Source: Pristionchus mayeri (lineage: Eukaryota > Nematoda > Chromadorea > Rhabditida > Neodiplogasteridae). From it: a stretch of 64,000 bases of DNA. The DNA lies in the NCBI GenBank assembly GCA_036245805.1, contig BTRK01000004.1, positions 9,858,001 to 9,922,000 on the forward strand, in the 5' to 3' direction. The notes beneath the pieces were generated by a model, which worked only from the letters and a program-made list of their open reading frames with translations, was not told where the DNA came from and did not search any database. Within the stretch, counting starts at the first letter, position 1, and each line of letters opens with the position of its first letter. This document shows, piece by piece, positions 22,978-34,833 of this stretch. The translations under genes were made by a program, and so were the position numbers.

Positions 22978-24076
22978 TTATAGTCATTCAAACCTGACTA
23001 TTGCGCATATAGACTTGCCGCATCATTTTTCGGCTTTGTTTAACTACAGATTTTAAACTATCCGTGACTCAGCTCTCTAACTACGAACATTTGTAGCACA
23101 TTATCGGAACTACATAATAATATTGCTAATGTGGGTGCCAGATTCCAAAGCACGGAGAACCAAGCCTATTTCTCAAACACTGAATATTCCATTTTCACAG
23201 CGTTTTGAAATTTTCGACTTTGTAATGTGTTATCTTTCTCTCATGCCTAAGTCGAATTTCTTTGTTGGGTGGTTAGCCACATATACTCAATTACTTCACA
23301 ATTTTGCAGTTGAAATGGAGCGAGTGGGTGTACATTTTTAGGGGGACTAATAAAGTCGCCAGATCGATATATTTCATAGTTATTTGAAAATCAAGATTTG
23401 ATGACCGGTTCTTGATTATGTAACCAGTCCCTACTGAACATAAACTATTATTAAATATTATAATTACAAAATTTGGTTGCCGGCTATGCATATTTTGAAG
23501 GGCTGATTTTTGACCCTGAAGAAGTTGAAACCGCGGCCCTGCTAATTGCCTCCACTGAATGAGTCAATCGCATTCCGTCCAACCTTTACCAATCAGTCTC
23601 TCATTTTAAGATGGTGATGCATTGCCGTATATGATTGTTATCCCAAAGTATCAATGATCTGACATTTGTTGCAGAGCTTTTAAATCGGATGAAAGATCTG
23701 TCAGATGCACAAATAATTGCAACTCTTTCCGACGTTCTCATGAGCCACATAAAAGAGAAATCTGCTAGTCATGTATCTACCTAATACCACTGGACATGCG
23801 TATCCTAAATATGTTGTTAATTGATTGGTAACTTTGCTTAATTCAAGAAATCAGGCCAAACACTAATGTCCCACATTGATAAGAAAACTCGGAATCGGAT
23901 ATTATTATTTTCTCGGGGATACAATTATGCCACTAGTAGGCCGATTGGCACGAAACTTCTAGTGCAGTGAGGGTACTAGTCCCTCATAAGAATACTCGTA
24001 TTAGATTTATCAACTATCACTCAAAAGTTCTAAGCTGTGCAAAAAACGAGAGTCTCAATAATTTTGAAACACCCTG
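22978..24076. mobile_element. Rearranged CAGGGTGTTTCAAA element (right arm)
   Basis: Mirror of 18920-20018. Its intact terminus ends about 48 bases before the receptor start codon at 24125. Confidence 0.75.
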
Positions 24077-24124
24077 TATATATTTGCAACAGTCATATAC
24101 CACTACTCCTGTCTCCCGATCTCG

Positions 24125-27100
24125 ATGATATCGAGCAATCTAATCGCACAGATTTCTTCATTAACAACTGCTTTCAAACCAGCTGTTCAGCTTCGCTCAA
24201 CTACTCAGTGTCCTTGTTTTCCTAAAATAACAAGTGAAATTTTCCTGCCTCTGCACATCGAGAAGGCTCTATTCCTCGGCGAACGGATAGTATTCATCGT
24301 CTCCTGCCTTCTTCACATTGCTGCACTCTATTGCTTGATCAAAGCTACTCCACCGCATCATGTTGCGATTAAAAACTATCTCCTTTTAGTCCAGGTTACT
24401 TCATTGCGAATTAAAACTTCCGAAATCTGAAGTATAGATGAATGTTATCGTCACGGATGTGTATTTGTGTCTTCTCTTCGAGCCAATTCCCGTGCTTCAA
24501 GTTTTTGCGATTCGAATCGTGTCCAATCGTGCCATATTTAGGGCGTCTACGCTGCACTATTAGGAGCTATGGGAGGCTCGATAGTGTTGTGCGTATTTCA
24601 TCGACATCAATCGATTGTCATGAGAGGTTATTTTGCTTTCAGTCAGGTGAAGAAGTTGCTTTTCATATACAATTGCATAAAATTGCATGAAAATTGCATG
24701 AAAATGGGGATCATCACAAATGGAATTCCAGAAACATGTCATTTTTGATCTCGCGACAAAAGGGGCTTGGTCTGAATTAGTTGTCTTCACCGCATAGCCA
24801 TAGCCGTAAGTCTATCCATCACAAATGCATTTAAACTTTAAATACCTTCCATGAAAAGCTCACAATTATTTTCATGTGGACATACAATGCTTCTATTAAA
24901 AAATGCAACATTGCATACTCAGATACTGATATTAGGGTGTCGAAATTGATGTTTCAGTGAATGGCATGTTTCCAGCATAAAACGAAGCTTAGACTTTATA
25001 TAGTTCACTGAACAAGCAACTCTTACTCTATCAATTATTGGCTTGGCCGAGTCAGGGGATAGCTTCCTTTTGAGGAAATCGACTCGAACAATGTACACCG
25101 AATTTCAATATTTTGGCTGTGATAACAATGATTCAAAATTTCAGAAAATATAAATTTTCTAAGAGTGGAAAAGAGTATGCTCCAGAATATATTTCTTTTA
25201 TAAAGCCCCAAGGTACTTTATGTATAAGCACTTAAGATCAAGCCAGCATAATTGATTGTCGAGGCAATAACAGAGATCAATTGAGTAACGTTACTTCGCG
25301 AATGTTGGAATTGAATGGTCTGTAAACCTTGCTAAATCGAAGCAACCACTAGATCCCATATAGTTTCGGAAAGTACAACCAACGGGCTTGTCACTCCACT
25401 ATATGAGATTAAACAAATATTTGTTCTGTTAGAATTAGAGCATGGCAAACAAATATGTATGCATCGTGAATATTTCAATTTTAAAGAAACCGTATTTTCT
25501 CGCATACCCTGAACGCGGGATTTGATTCGAATATGTGAGTATAATGAACAAGTATTTCCCAAATATATGCTTTAAAGTAGTCTAGTCAGGTCGTGATGAT
25601 TCAAGTGAAGCATTTTAGGCGAGCTCAAACTTCGGTCGAAATCGTGCAAAACTTTTGTTCCAACCTAATATTTTGCTTTCAGTCAGGTGAAGAAGTTGCT
25701 TTTCATATACAGTAGCGCCGGAAAGTATTGATACCTTTTGTAATGTTGTTGTAACTTTTGCGCTGATTAAGTTAGCAATTTGAATGTTGTGGCACTACAT
25801 ACGAAATCCATCTAGGAATACGATACGCATATTGCATCATCACCTGCATAATCGCTGATTGCGTAGTGATGATGCAATCGAACAACACTTTTTCAAACAT
25901 CCATTATTTTTACATAGATTTTTTCCTGCTGGCCAAACTGTCTGACGTTAGAGGTAGGACCTAGGTCTATCCAGAATATAAATTAGAAGTTGCTGCTCGA
26001 TCGCACGGTCGGAAATTCATATCTCAGCTTCTAGACTAGCTAGAGACTCGTTCTAAGCGTCAACATGATCGTAATCACATTTCCAGATGAACCTGATAAT
26101 ATGAAAATGATCGGTCAATAGTTGCCTTCAGGGCACCAAAAAATCACTTTTTTAATGCTCGTTCTTTGGACATTCATAACTTTGTGGACAATTTTTGGAA
26201 AAATTTGGTTTTTATGTGAGAATGTTCAAAATGTATTATGTATGTGAATCCCAACTTTTCAGACTGTTTGGATAACTTTCCTGCCCGCGGCGACCGTTTT
26301 CGGAGGGATACTCGGGTCGGGAAACACCTTGTTTACCCCTATGGGCGAGAGAGTACAGACGACGAGAGTGCGTAAACAGGGTGCTTCGCGACCCGAGTAT
26401 CAATTCGAAAAACGGTCGCCGCGGGTAGGATAGTTACCCAAACAGTCTGAAAAGTTGGGAATCACATATATAATACATTTTGAACATTCTCACATAAAAA
26501 CCTGATTTTTCCAAAAATTGTCCACAAAGTTATGAATGTCCAAAAAATGAGGATTCAAAAAAAGTGATTTTGTGGTGTCCTGAGGGCAACTATTGACCGA
26601 TCATTTTCATATTCTCAGGTTCATCAGGAAATGTGATTACGATAATTCTGATGCTTAGAACGAGTCTCTAGCTAGTCTAGAAGCTGAAATATGGATTTCC
26701 GACCTCGACTTTGCAGCAAGGATGCAGCAACCGTGCGACCGAGCAACTTCTAATTTATATTCTGGATAGACCTCGGTCCTACCTCTAACGTCAGAAAGTT
26801 TGGCTAGCAGAAAAAAATCTATGTAAGAATAATGGATGTTTGAAAAAGTGTTGCTCGATTGCATCATCACTACGCAATCAGCGATAATGAAGGTGATGAC
26901 GCAATATGCTCATCGTATTCCTCGATGGATTTCGTATGTAGTGCCACAACATTCAAATTGCTAAATTAATCAGAGCAAAAGTTATAACAAAATTGCAAAA
27001 GGTATCAATACTTTCCGGCGCTACTGTACATAAAAGTCACCAATTTCAGCGAACTCGATCGCTTCTAAATTTGATGGTTCATCTAGTCTTTTTCATACCC

Positions 27101-27456
27101 TGCCTAGTGTGGATTGCATATCCATTCGACAGAGCGTCGTCCGAGCGATTAAGTAACAGCGTGAGTTTATTCTAAGAGCCTATTATTAGTGATACTCTCT
27201 TAGCTTTCTAAGATATTATTTTGTGAAAAAAAGCTGGAAATTTCAGACAAAACCCGATGTTAAATGGATAAGGGATCGCGGCGGGTATTTTATGATGGAA
27301 CCGTGGTGGTTCCATGTAGGAGTCGTTGCTGTTCTTATCATCGTATGCTCCATTCGTGCTAAGTCCCAACGTAATGTTTCGTTTCAGATACTATGCTCAT
27401 TGCTGGTATACGGAATTGCTGGATTCACTCACATGTTCGTTTATCTGAACGGAGAA
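24125..27456 (+). CDS. Srh/Sri-type 7TM chemoreceptor, right arm
   Basis: Five plus-strand exons join in phase 0: 24125-24394 (90 codons, ATG start, N-terminus and TM1, ending NYLLLVQ), 24438-24491 (TM2, VYLCLLFEPIP), 24542-24646 (TM3, ending SIVLCVFHRHQ then ICL2), 27050-27160 (TM4, LVFFIPCLVWIAYPF) and 27247-27456 (ECL2 with KPDVKWIRDRGGYF, TM5, then TM6 starting KSQRNVSFQILCSLL). The intron between exons 2 and 3 is only 50 bases, while that between 3 and 4 is 2.4 kb and filled by transposons. A TM7 exon at 29194-29277 would fit in phase. The gene looks intact over these exons and nearly identical to its left-arm twin, which points to a very recent duplication. Srh versus Sri cannot be decided by eye. 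Confidence 0.65.
24670..25668. mobile_element. 999-bp insert with one mariner-like end (right arm)
   Basis: Mirror of 17328-18326. The 41-bp duplicated flank spans receptor exon 3 splice-donor sequence on both sides, giving two potential 5' splice sites at 24647 and about 25681. Confidence 0.55.
25710..27026. mobile_element. Tc1-like fold-back element (right arm)
   Basis: Mirror of 15970-17286. Its right end lies 23 bases before the exon 4 boundary of the receptor at 27050. Confidence 0.8.
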
Positions 27457-27536
27457 GTCAGTAATATTAAAAAAAAACAAAAATTCGTATTTGAAATCTG
27501 TAGTTGATTCCATATGTAGAGTGCGGGGGAAAATAT

Positions 27537-28193
27537 GGCTCTGTGCCAATATAAGGGTTCCAAGGTGGATTCTGTACCAATATAAGGGCCCCAAAAGAAT
27601 CTGTACCAATATAAGGGTCCCAAAAATTGCTGTACCAGTATAAGGGTCCCAAAGTAAGCTGTACCAGTATGAGGGTCCCAAACGAAATTTCAATTGCTGT
27701 TATCAAAATGTAATCTTGCATCGTAACTATGCAACATCGTGTTTCTAAAGTGTGTAAAGGAAATCCAACTCTGAATGTGCGTCCCCTTCGCAAATTGGCT
27801 CAAACTCATCCTACAAGCAATGGCTTTGTCCACTCTTTTGCTTATGTCAGAGGTGTTAGAGATATCTATGTCTGCCGAGATACAAAAAGGTGATGAAATA
27901 TCACAGTTGGGAGTTCATCCAGCTGGTTCAAATTGCCTAGCCTTCCAAGATGTGTTCAAGCTGAGTTACGGAGGGCACTCAAATACAGAGCTTGATTTCC
28001 ATTACACACAATTGAAACACGATATTGCACAGTTATGATGTATTACTTATTGGTATTACTTATTGATGGCGGCATTTTATTTGGGGCCCTTATACTGGTA
28101 CAGAAATTTTTGGGACCCATATATTGGTACAGAAGACTTTGGGACCCTTATATTGGTACAGAAATTTTGGGACCCTTATATTGGTACAGAGCC
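27537..28193. mobile_element. hAT-type MITE (right arm)
   Basis: Mirror of 14803-15459, flanked by GAAAATAT duplications. Subterminal arrays of the GGGACCCTTATATTGGTACA unit are present at both ends. Confidence 0.8.
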
Positions 28194-28203
28194 GAAAATA
28201 TAT

Positions 28204-30593
28204 ATGAGAGGAATCGAGAGAGAATCGACCACTCCGCGGCGGTAGGAATCAAGTTTGTCCTATCCTGAAACAAATTTGGCTGCGAGTACTTCAAATGATG
28301 CTCTTTCAAACTGCGTCGTCAGAATTTCGATAATTATCGTCACCGTCGAGATTCAGAAGGCCAAATATGGTACTATCACATTTCGACAGTCAAATCATGC
28401 TCACTTAAATGATCATAAATCAGTTTAAAATAAAGATAGAAAGTCAATCTTTGTTTCAAATGAGAGCTACCATTATGCGCTACAACTTTTATGTTAACGT
28501 CAACATTCCTGGATCTCACCCTGGTGCGGGGCTGTCGGGTGGACCAAAAGTGACGTAACTTTGGAAATCGGAAAAAAAAACATATTGGGTTATCATGCTT
28601 AAGTTTAAGTTTATACATGGACCTATCAGGTTGGAACAAAAGTTCTGTCCGATTTCAATATTTTGGTTATCTTACATTCAACATCCTTACTTTTCAACCG
28701 ATTTTTAAATGGTTCTTCTCACACAATAAGTGATTCAACACTCTGTATAGCGTGCATTTGTACAGCTCCATAACATCGGGATTGTGGTCGCAGTGCGAGG
28801 CAAATGTCACCGTAACAGGTAACTGGGATATTATTTTTTTCCGAGTTCCAATCTATAGGTCTGAGAGATAATGCCAACCGTATTGTATTTTTGGAAAGTA
28901 CCATGGTCGTGTATTACAGCAGCAACTTAAAATGAATTCTAACACGAAAGGCCAACTTGAAAACTGCACCAATTGGTCAATACTGATATCCTGGACATGA
29001 CCTCAGATGAATTTACCTACCGTGCATTCAAATAGTTAGACTTAGAGATTAAAACATACTGAAAATGTATAGATCCGGCCCTGCTCAGCACATTATTTTA
29101 GTTAGGTAATTGTGCAATCCTCCTGTCATAAGCCAAAATTTATTTAAAAATTGATGCCCCTAATTCAACATTAAAATTGACATATTTTACCAGTTCCTGT
29201 CTCACATACAGTTGATCAGCTCGTTATTTTGTGATAACATGCTGATGCTGACCCTACCCTATTACATTGTGGCATGGGTAAGTTGGGTGATAGGTACTTT
29301 TGGTAGAGAAGTAATCCTAGCCTGGAAACCAAAAGTCGGAATTTTGCATGTTTCGCAAGGATAATATGTTTTTGAAAAATCACAATTTCGAGAAAGATGA
29401 AGATCGGTTCAGCTAGACTTTTCTAATGTATGAATGACGCAATAGTAGTGCACTATATCGCCCATATTTTAAGAATTGCCAGTTTGATTATCGGGTCAGG
29501 AATGCTAATCGATTGACCAGCTCCATCACTCCACCTTACTCATTGTTCCTCCAATAATTCGGGGAAGGGGTGGATCAACCCCACCATTCAACCTAGGGTT
29601 AGAAAGTACTAGATATCGCCTTCTCAATAATATATGTGAATTTGCCCCACGATTTTTCCCTTCTGCAAAATAGTGATCAAAACACTTTTGAAAAAAAATC
29701 CGAAACTTGGCTTGATGACAATCATCAATTTCTCGTATACCCTGAGTCGCTTATTTGATCTGAACATATGCATGGAATGTTCAAGTCGTCCACCTAATTA
29801 CGCTACTGAGTTGGCTCAATGCGATTTGATATGAGGATTTTACGCGAGCTCAAACGTCGTTCACGAAATCGGACAGAACTTATGTTCCAACCTAATAACT
29901 TCTCGCCAAAAATTAGGAAAATCTGAGGATGGACAAAAAAAAAGGGATCACTTTTGTGCGGCGACTCCAAAATGAGTTCTAGAAAAGAGTGCGAAAAACT
30001 TCCGTATCTTCAATTGGCCTGATTTGGGCTCAAAATCATTCAAAAACATCCAAAACAACATTCTAAGTATCTACCCCCATGTTATAGCTCTTCCATTGGT
30101 CATAAATGTCCACCTGACCGAAAATTTGAAATTCTGAATTTTGACCAATTTCAACATGCGGGATGGGCTCAAATGCACTAAATGAGTTTCAAATAATGTA
30201 AATACATCCCTCGAAACAGCTCAAAGAAAAAAGGGCTACTGAAAAGATGAAATTTCACCTGAAGAATCCAATGAAACACGGAAAACTGTGCCTCTGGAAA
30301 AAATAGGCATAGAGACTCGGCTTATGGATAGAAATGTAGAGCACGATGAGCTAAACATTTCATCTGTTGAAAGTGAGTCTCTATCTTTTCGTTGAAGCAC
30401 GCTACGTGATAGTACCATATTTGGTCTTCTGAATCTCAACGGTGACGACAGTTATTGAAATTCTGACGACGCAGTTTGAAAGAGCATCATTTGAAGTACT
30501 TGTAGTCAAATTTGTTTCAGGATAGGACAAACTTGATTCCTACCGCCGCCCACCCCCTTCAAATGGTCGATTCTCTCGCGATTCCTCTCATAT
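28204..30593. mobile_element. Long inverted-repeat element with nested mariner (right arm)
   Basis: Mirror of 12403-14792; the nested mariner-like element is at 28626-29895 and contains the candidate receptor exon 29194-29277. Confidence 0.6.
29194..29277 (+). other. Candidate TM7 exon inside a transposon (right arm)
   Basis: Mirror of 13719-13802. Preceded by TTTTACCAG and followed by GTAAGT, 28 codons, phase 0. It encodes a hydrophobic segment suited to the seventh helix of the upstream receptor. Confidence 0.35.
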
Positions 30594-30597
30594 ATTA

Positions 30598-32566
30598 TTA
30601 GGTTGATGCAAAAGTTTCTTTACAAGGCATTGTTAAAAATTTTTCGCGAATGCTTCACTTCTGTTAAATGTCACGCTGGGATTATTTGAGGTAGTATTGG
30701 GCCACTACAATCATTGGTTTCTATCGAATCGATCAAACGTCGTTCGATAGAAAATCATTGATTACCGAAAATGTGCAAAATTTCCGTTTTTTGGGTCCTC
30801 TGCAAAATACATCTTAAAATTAAATCCAATAAAGTCCCACTTCCGCTCTTGTGAGAAGTTATTTAGTAAATTTATTACTTACTCTGATCAATTGAAATCA
30901 TGGTTTCTGAAACTCACGGAAATCTTGTGATGCGAAATATACCGTTTTCGTCATCAAAAATACGAAATTTGTATAGTTGGAAATGAGGGTCTTGAGAGGA
31001 ACAAGGAATCTTCACCATCTTTCTATGGTAGCTTCATTCTCAGAAGTTCTTCTGATTTCAAACCTTTTGATACCATTTGGTCCAACATCAGAAATGCTGA
31101 GCGTGAATAAGCAAATCCTTCAAGTTGGAGGAACTCGAGAATCCGAAATTCGTGCCTCTCTGGACCAGCGATTTCATTAATGGTCCGATGCGCTTCTCAC
31201 ACTAAGATGGCTAATCATCATGCTTTACAAAAATTGTGTCACTGATGCGCTATCATTACTGCGAAAAGTACACGGATCCATCAAAAAATCCGACGGAAAT
31301 TTGAATTTTGTGAGTTTGGCAGCTTATAATGTAGGTTTACTTGATTGATTAGGTATGAACTAGTGTGCGATAATGAGAGTACATATCAACTAATAAAATA
31401 GAAAAGCCCATATGGATATAGTTCATGAGAGAAGGAAGAGGTAACCCGAAAACGCAAGAAGAAAATTCGTAAAGAAACTTTTGCATCAACCTGATGTACA
31501 GGGTGTTTCAAAATTATTGAGACTCGAATTTTCCAACAGCGCTCTTTCAAAACGAACATCTAGGCCCTCATGTTTCTACATCATGTATACCAGCACTAGA
31601 GCGATTAATTATAAAATTTAATTTGACTGGCATCACTTGTTATTTTTGTTATAGTCATTCAAACCTGACTATTGCGCATATAGACTTGCCGCATCATTTT
31701 TCGGCTTTGTTTAACTACAGATTTTAAACTATCCGTGACTCAGCTCTCTAACTACGAACATTTGTAGCACATTATCGGAACTACATAATAATATTGTTAA
31801 TGTGGGTGCCAGATTCCAAAGCACGGAGAACCAAGCCTATTTCTCAAACACTGAATATTCCATTTTCACAGCGATTTTGAAATTTTCGACTTTGTAATGT
31901 GTTATCTTTCTCTCATGCCTAAGTCGAATTTCTTTGTTGGGTGGTTAGCCACATATACTCAATTACTTCACAATTTTGCAGTTGAAATGGAGCGAGTGGA
32001 TGTACATTTTTAGGGAGGACTAATAAAGTCGCCAGATCGATATATTTCATAGTTATTTGAAAATCAAGATTTGACCGGTTCTTGATTATGTAACCAGTCC
32101 CTACTGAACATAAACTATTATTAAATATTATAATTACAAAATTTGGTTGCCGGCTATGCATATTTTGAAGGGCTGATTTTTGACCATGAAGAAGTTGAAA
32201 CCGCGGCCCTGCTAATTGTCTCCACTGAATGAGTCAATCGCATTCCGTCCAACCTTTACCAACAGTCTCTCATTTTAAGATGGTGATGCATTGCCGTATA
32301 TGATTGTTATCCCAAAGTATCAATGATCTGACATTTGTTGCAGAGCTTTTAAATCGGATGAAAGATCTGTCAGATGCACAAATAATTGCAACTCTTTCTT
32401 ATTTTCTCGGGGATACAATTATGCCACTAGTAGGCCGATTGGCACGAAACTTGCAGTGAGGGTACTAGTCCCTCATTAGAATACTCGTATTAGATTTATC
32501 AACTATCACTCAAAAGTTCTAAGCTGTGCAAAAAACGAGAGTCTCAATAATTTTGAAACACCCTGT
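30598..32566. mobile_element. Two adjacent non-autonomous elements (right arm)
   Basis: Mirrors of 11502-12398 (here 30598-31494) and 10430-11497 (here about 31499-32566). Neither has a transposase frame. Confidence 0.75.
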
Positions 32567-33266
32567 ATCTGATTGTATCTCTTAAGAGGCCGGATCGGTA
32601 ATTAACGACCACCCCCCGTACACGGCCCCCCGGAATGAGAACTGGGCAACCTCACTTTGTACATTTACACCCCTTGGTCCCATGCTGCGAAAAGTATCGG
32701 CGTTTTCTCGGTTCCACTTATCAATGGGCAAATATAACACAAAGTCGAAAAATCGAGATTTCGTATTTTCCGAACCCGACAAGATAGAGTCGAAATCTCT
32801 TTTGCGTTGCAGCAGGCATGTTCAATAACTAAAAATGAACCATTCCGATCGAATCCCACTCGACCTAGATACCTAATGCAAGATCAATAATTTCGAATTT
32901 TTAGCAAAATATGACAAATATTGAGAGACCGACGGTTCTCATTATGCTGAAAATGTAGCCCGATTAAGAGACCCGCTCCGTAAGAATCGACCATAACGGC
33001 TACCCCGCGGACATGTTCCTCTAGGAAAGGGAATCGCTGGCCCTTTCCTATGGTGGAAGGAATGTGTTGGGCCTGCATTATGAAATTTACCACTAATTAT
33101 GTGTTACGGCCATTGGTCAAGGAAAAATTATTAATATAGGGCGAAATGGACAAAAAATCAAATTTTCTTAAGGATGTGAAATTGGCTCAAAAGTCAAAAT
33201 GTGTTTCACTCGTGGTGCCCGGAAGTTATTAAAAACGTGTTTAGCTCAATATCCGATTGACTATTA
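32567..33266. other. Unassigned sequence in the right arm
   Basis: Mirror of 9730-10429. Only short overlapping frames without recognised domains. Confidence 0.3.
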
Positions 33267-34074
33267 ATGATACTTTTTATGCTAAAAATTTACTTTTAGA
33301 TGAATAACTAGTGCATTTAGGACCGAATCCCTTAGCTTTTTCAATCACAATATTCTCTGAGCTATGTTGCATCATAATTGCATTGCAGCGAATCTCGACA
33401 GAGAGGCCATTTTCTAGAAATAATTTTCGAATATGTCTCTGTGCTGAACCTGGAAATTCAAAAATTAATTCCTGCGAATCCATTGCGAACAATGATTAGA
33501 ATTTATCACTTTCCGCTATTACTTACCTTGATATAACATCTGGAACTAACACATATCGCAATTTCGCTCGTTTCAAAAATTCACTTTTCACAACTTCGAA
33601 TCTATCTATATTTAGGCATTATTTTCGCGTTCCACAACAGCCGAATCCCACCAATTCTGTATTCACCTTGTAGAATACCCCGATGTAAATAATGAAATCA
33701 CAAACAGTTATCCACTTGGCATGGCCAAACTTCGCTTTGTTTGCTCAAATCAGTGAAAAATCGAAATTTTGAATAATTTCATTTTTCGATTTCACAAAAT
33801 CTATCACTCGATTTTTCACTGATTTGAGCAAACAAAGCGAAGTTTGGCCATGCCAAGTGGATAACTGTTTGTGATTTCATTATTTACATCGGGTATTCTA
33901 CAAGGTGAATACAGAATTGGTGGGATTCGGCTGTTGTGGAACGCGAAAATAATGCCTAAATATAGATGGATTCGAAGCTCAGAGAATATTGTGATTGAAA
34001 AAGCTAAGGGATTCGGTCCTAAATGCACTAGTTATTCATCTAAAAGTAAATTTTTAGCATAAAAAGTATCATTC
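33267..34074. mobile_element. Inverted-repeat element with nested fold-back (right arm)
   Basis: Mirror of 8922-9729, with the inner fold-back at about 33595-33979. Confidence 0.65.
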
Positions 34075-34242
34075 GGCCTGTTTAATCTGTCATAAATGTG
34101 CGAGAAAAGTTGCACAAAAAGTTCGCGAACTTTTGAGGTGCGTAAAAACTGTTTCTCTCATGATAGAGTGCTCTATCTCTTTCTCTAACCACCTCGATGA
34201 AAAGTTCACGAACTTTTCAACGAGCTAAGGTCGATGAAAATC

Positions 34243-34374
34243 TGCGAGAAAAGTCAGAGAAACGCGAGAGAGCGTGTGTTTTGAGAGAGGGAAAAGGGAG
34301 TGAAGAATCACAGCTCCCTTTTCCCTCTCCTCAAATGTGTGCTCTCTCGCGTTTCTCTGACTTTTCACGCAGCT
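34243..34374. repeat. Hairpin with GCTCTCTCGCG core (right arm)
   Basis: Mirror of 8622-8753. Confidence 0.7.
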
Positions 34375-34833
34375 GAGTGAAAAGTTCGTTAAAAATCTTT
34401 CTGAAATTTTCTAGTTTCTTGTTTTAGTTTTGTTTTGACTCATATTTATTTATTTTTATTAAATTATCACATTAATGAGCCATATTCTCGCCCCAGTTTG
34501 TGCAATAACTAAATTCAAACCGCGTGCGGCGCTTAGTATACGGTATTCACTCAATTTTATATCGACCAGCGCGCTCGTAAGTCGCCGTCTTGTTCGTTTC
34601 CTCGTGTCTTCCTTTGTATTATCGATTTATTTCCTTCAAGTTTACTGTTCGTGCCAGTCAAATCACGTGTACTACGTTGGTGTTCGATTTCTGAGCACTT
34701 GAAACGACGGAAAGCTCGTGAACTCGCGCGGTCACTCAATATTCGCTTATGTCGTCTGTTTATTATCAGTTATGCATGAAAGTTCCTTCACGCGCTTGTG
34801 TCATAGATGTATAACAAGATTAACATGATTCAG

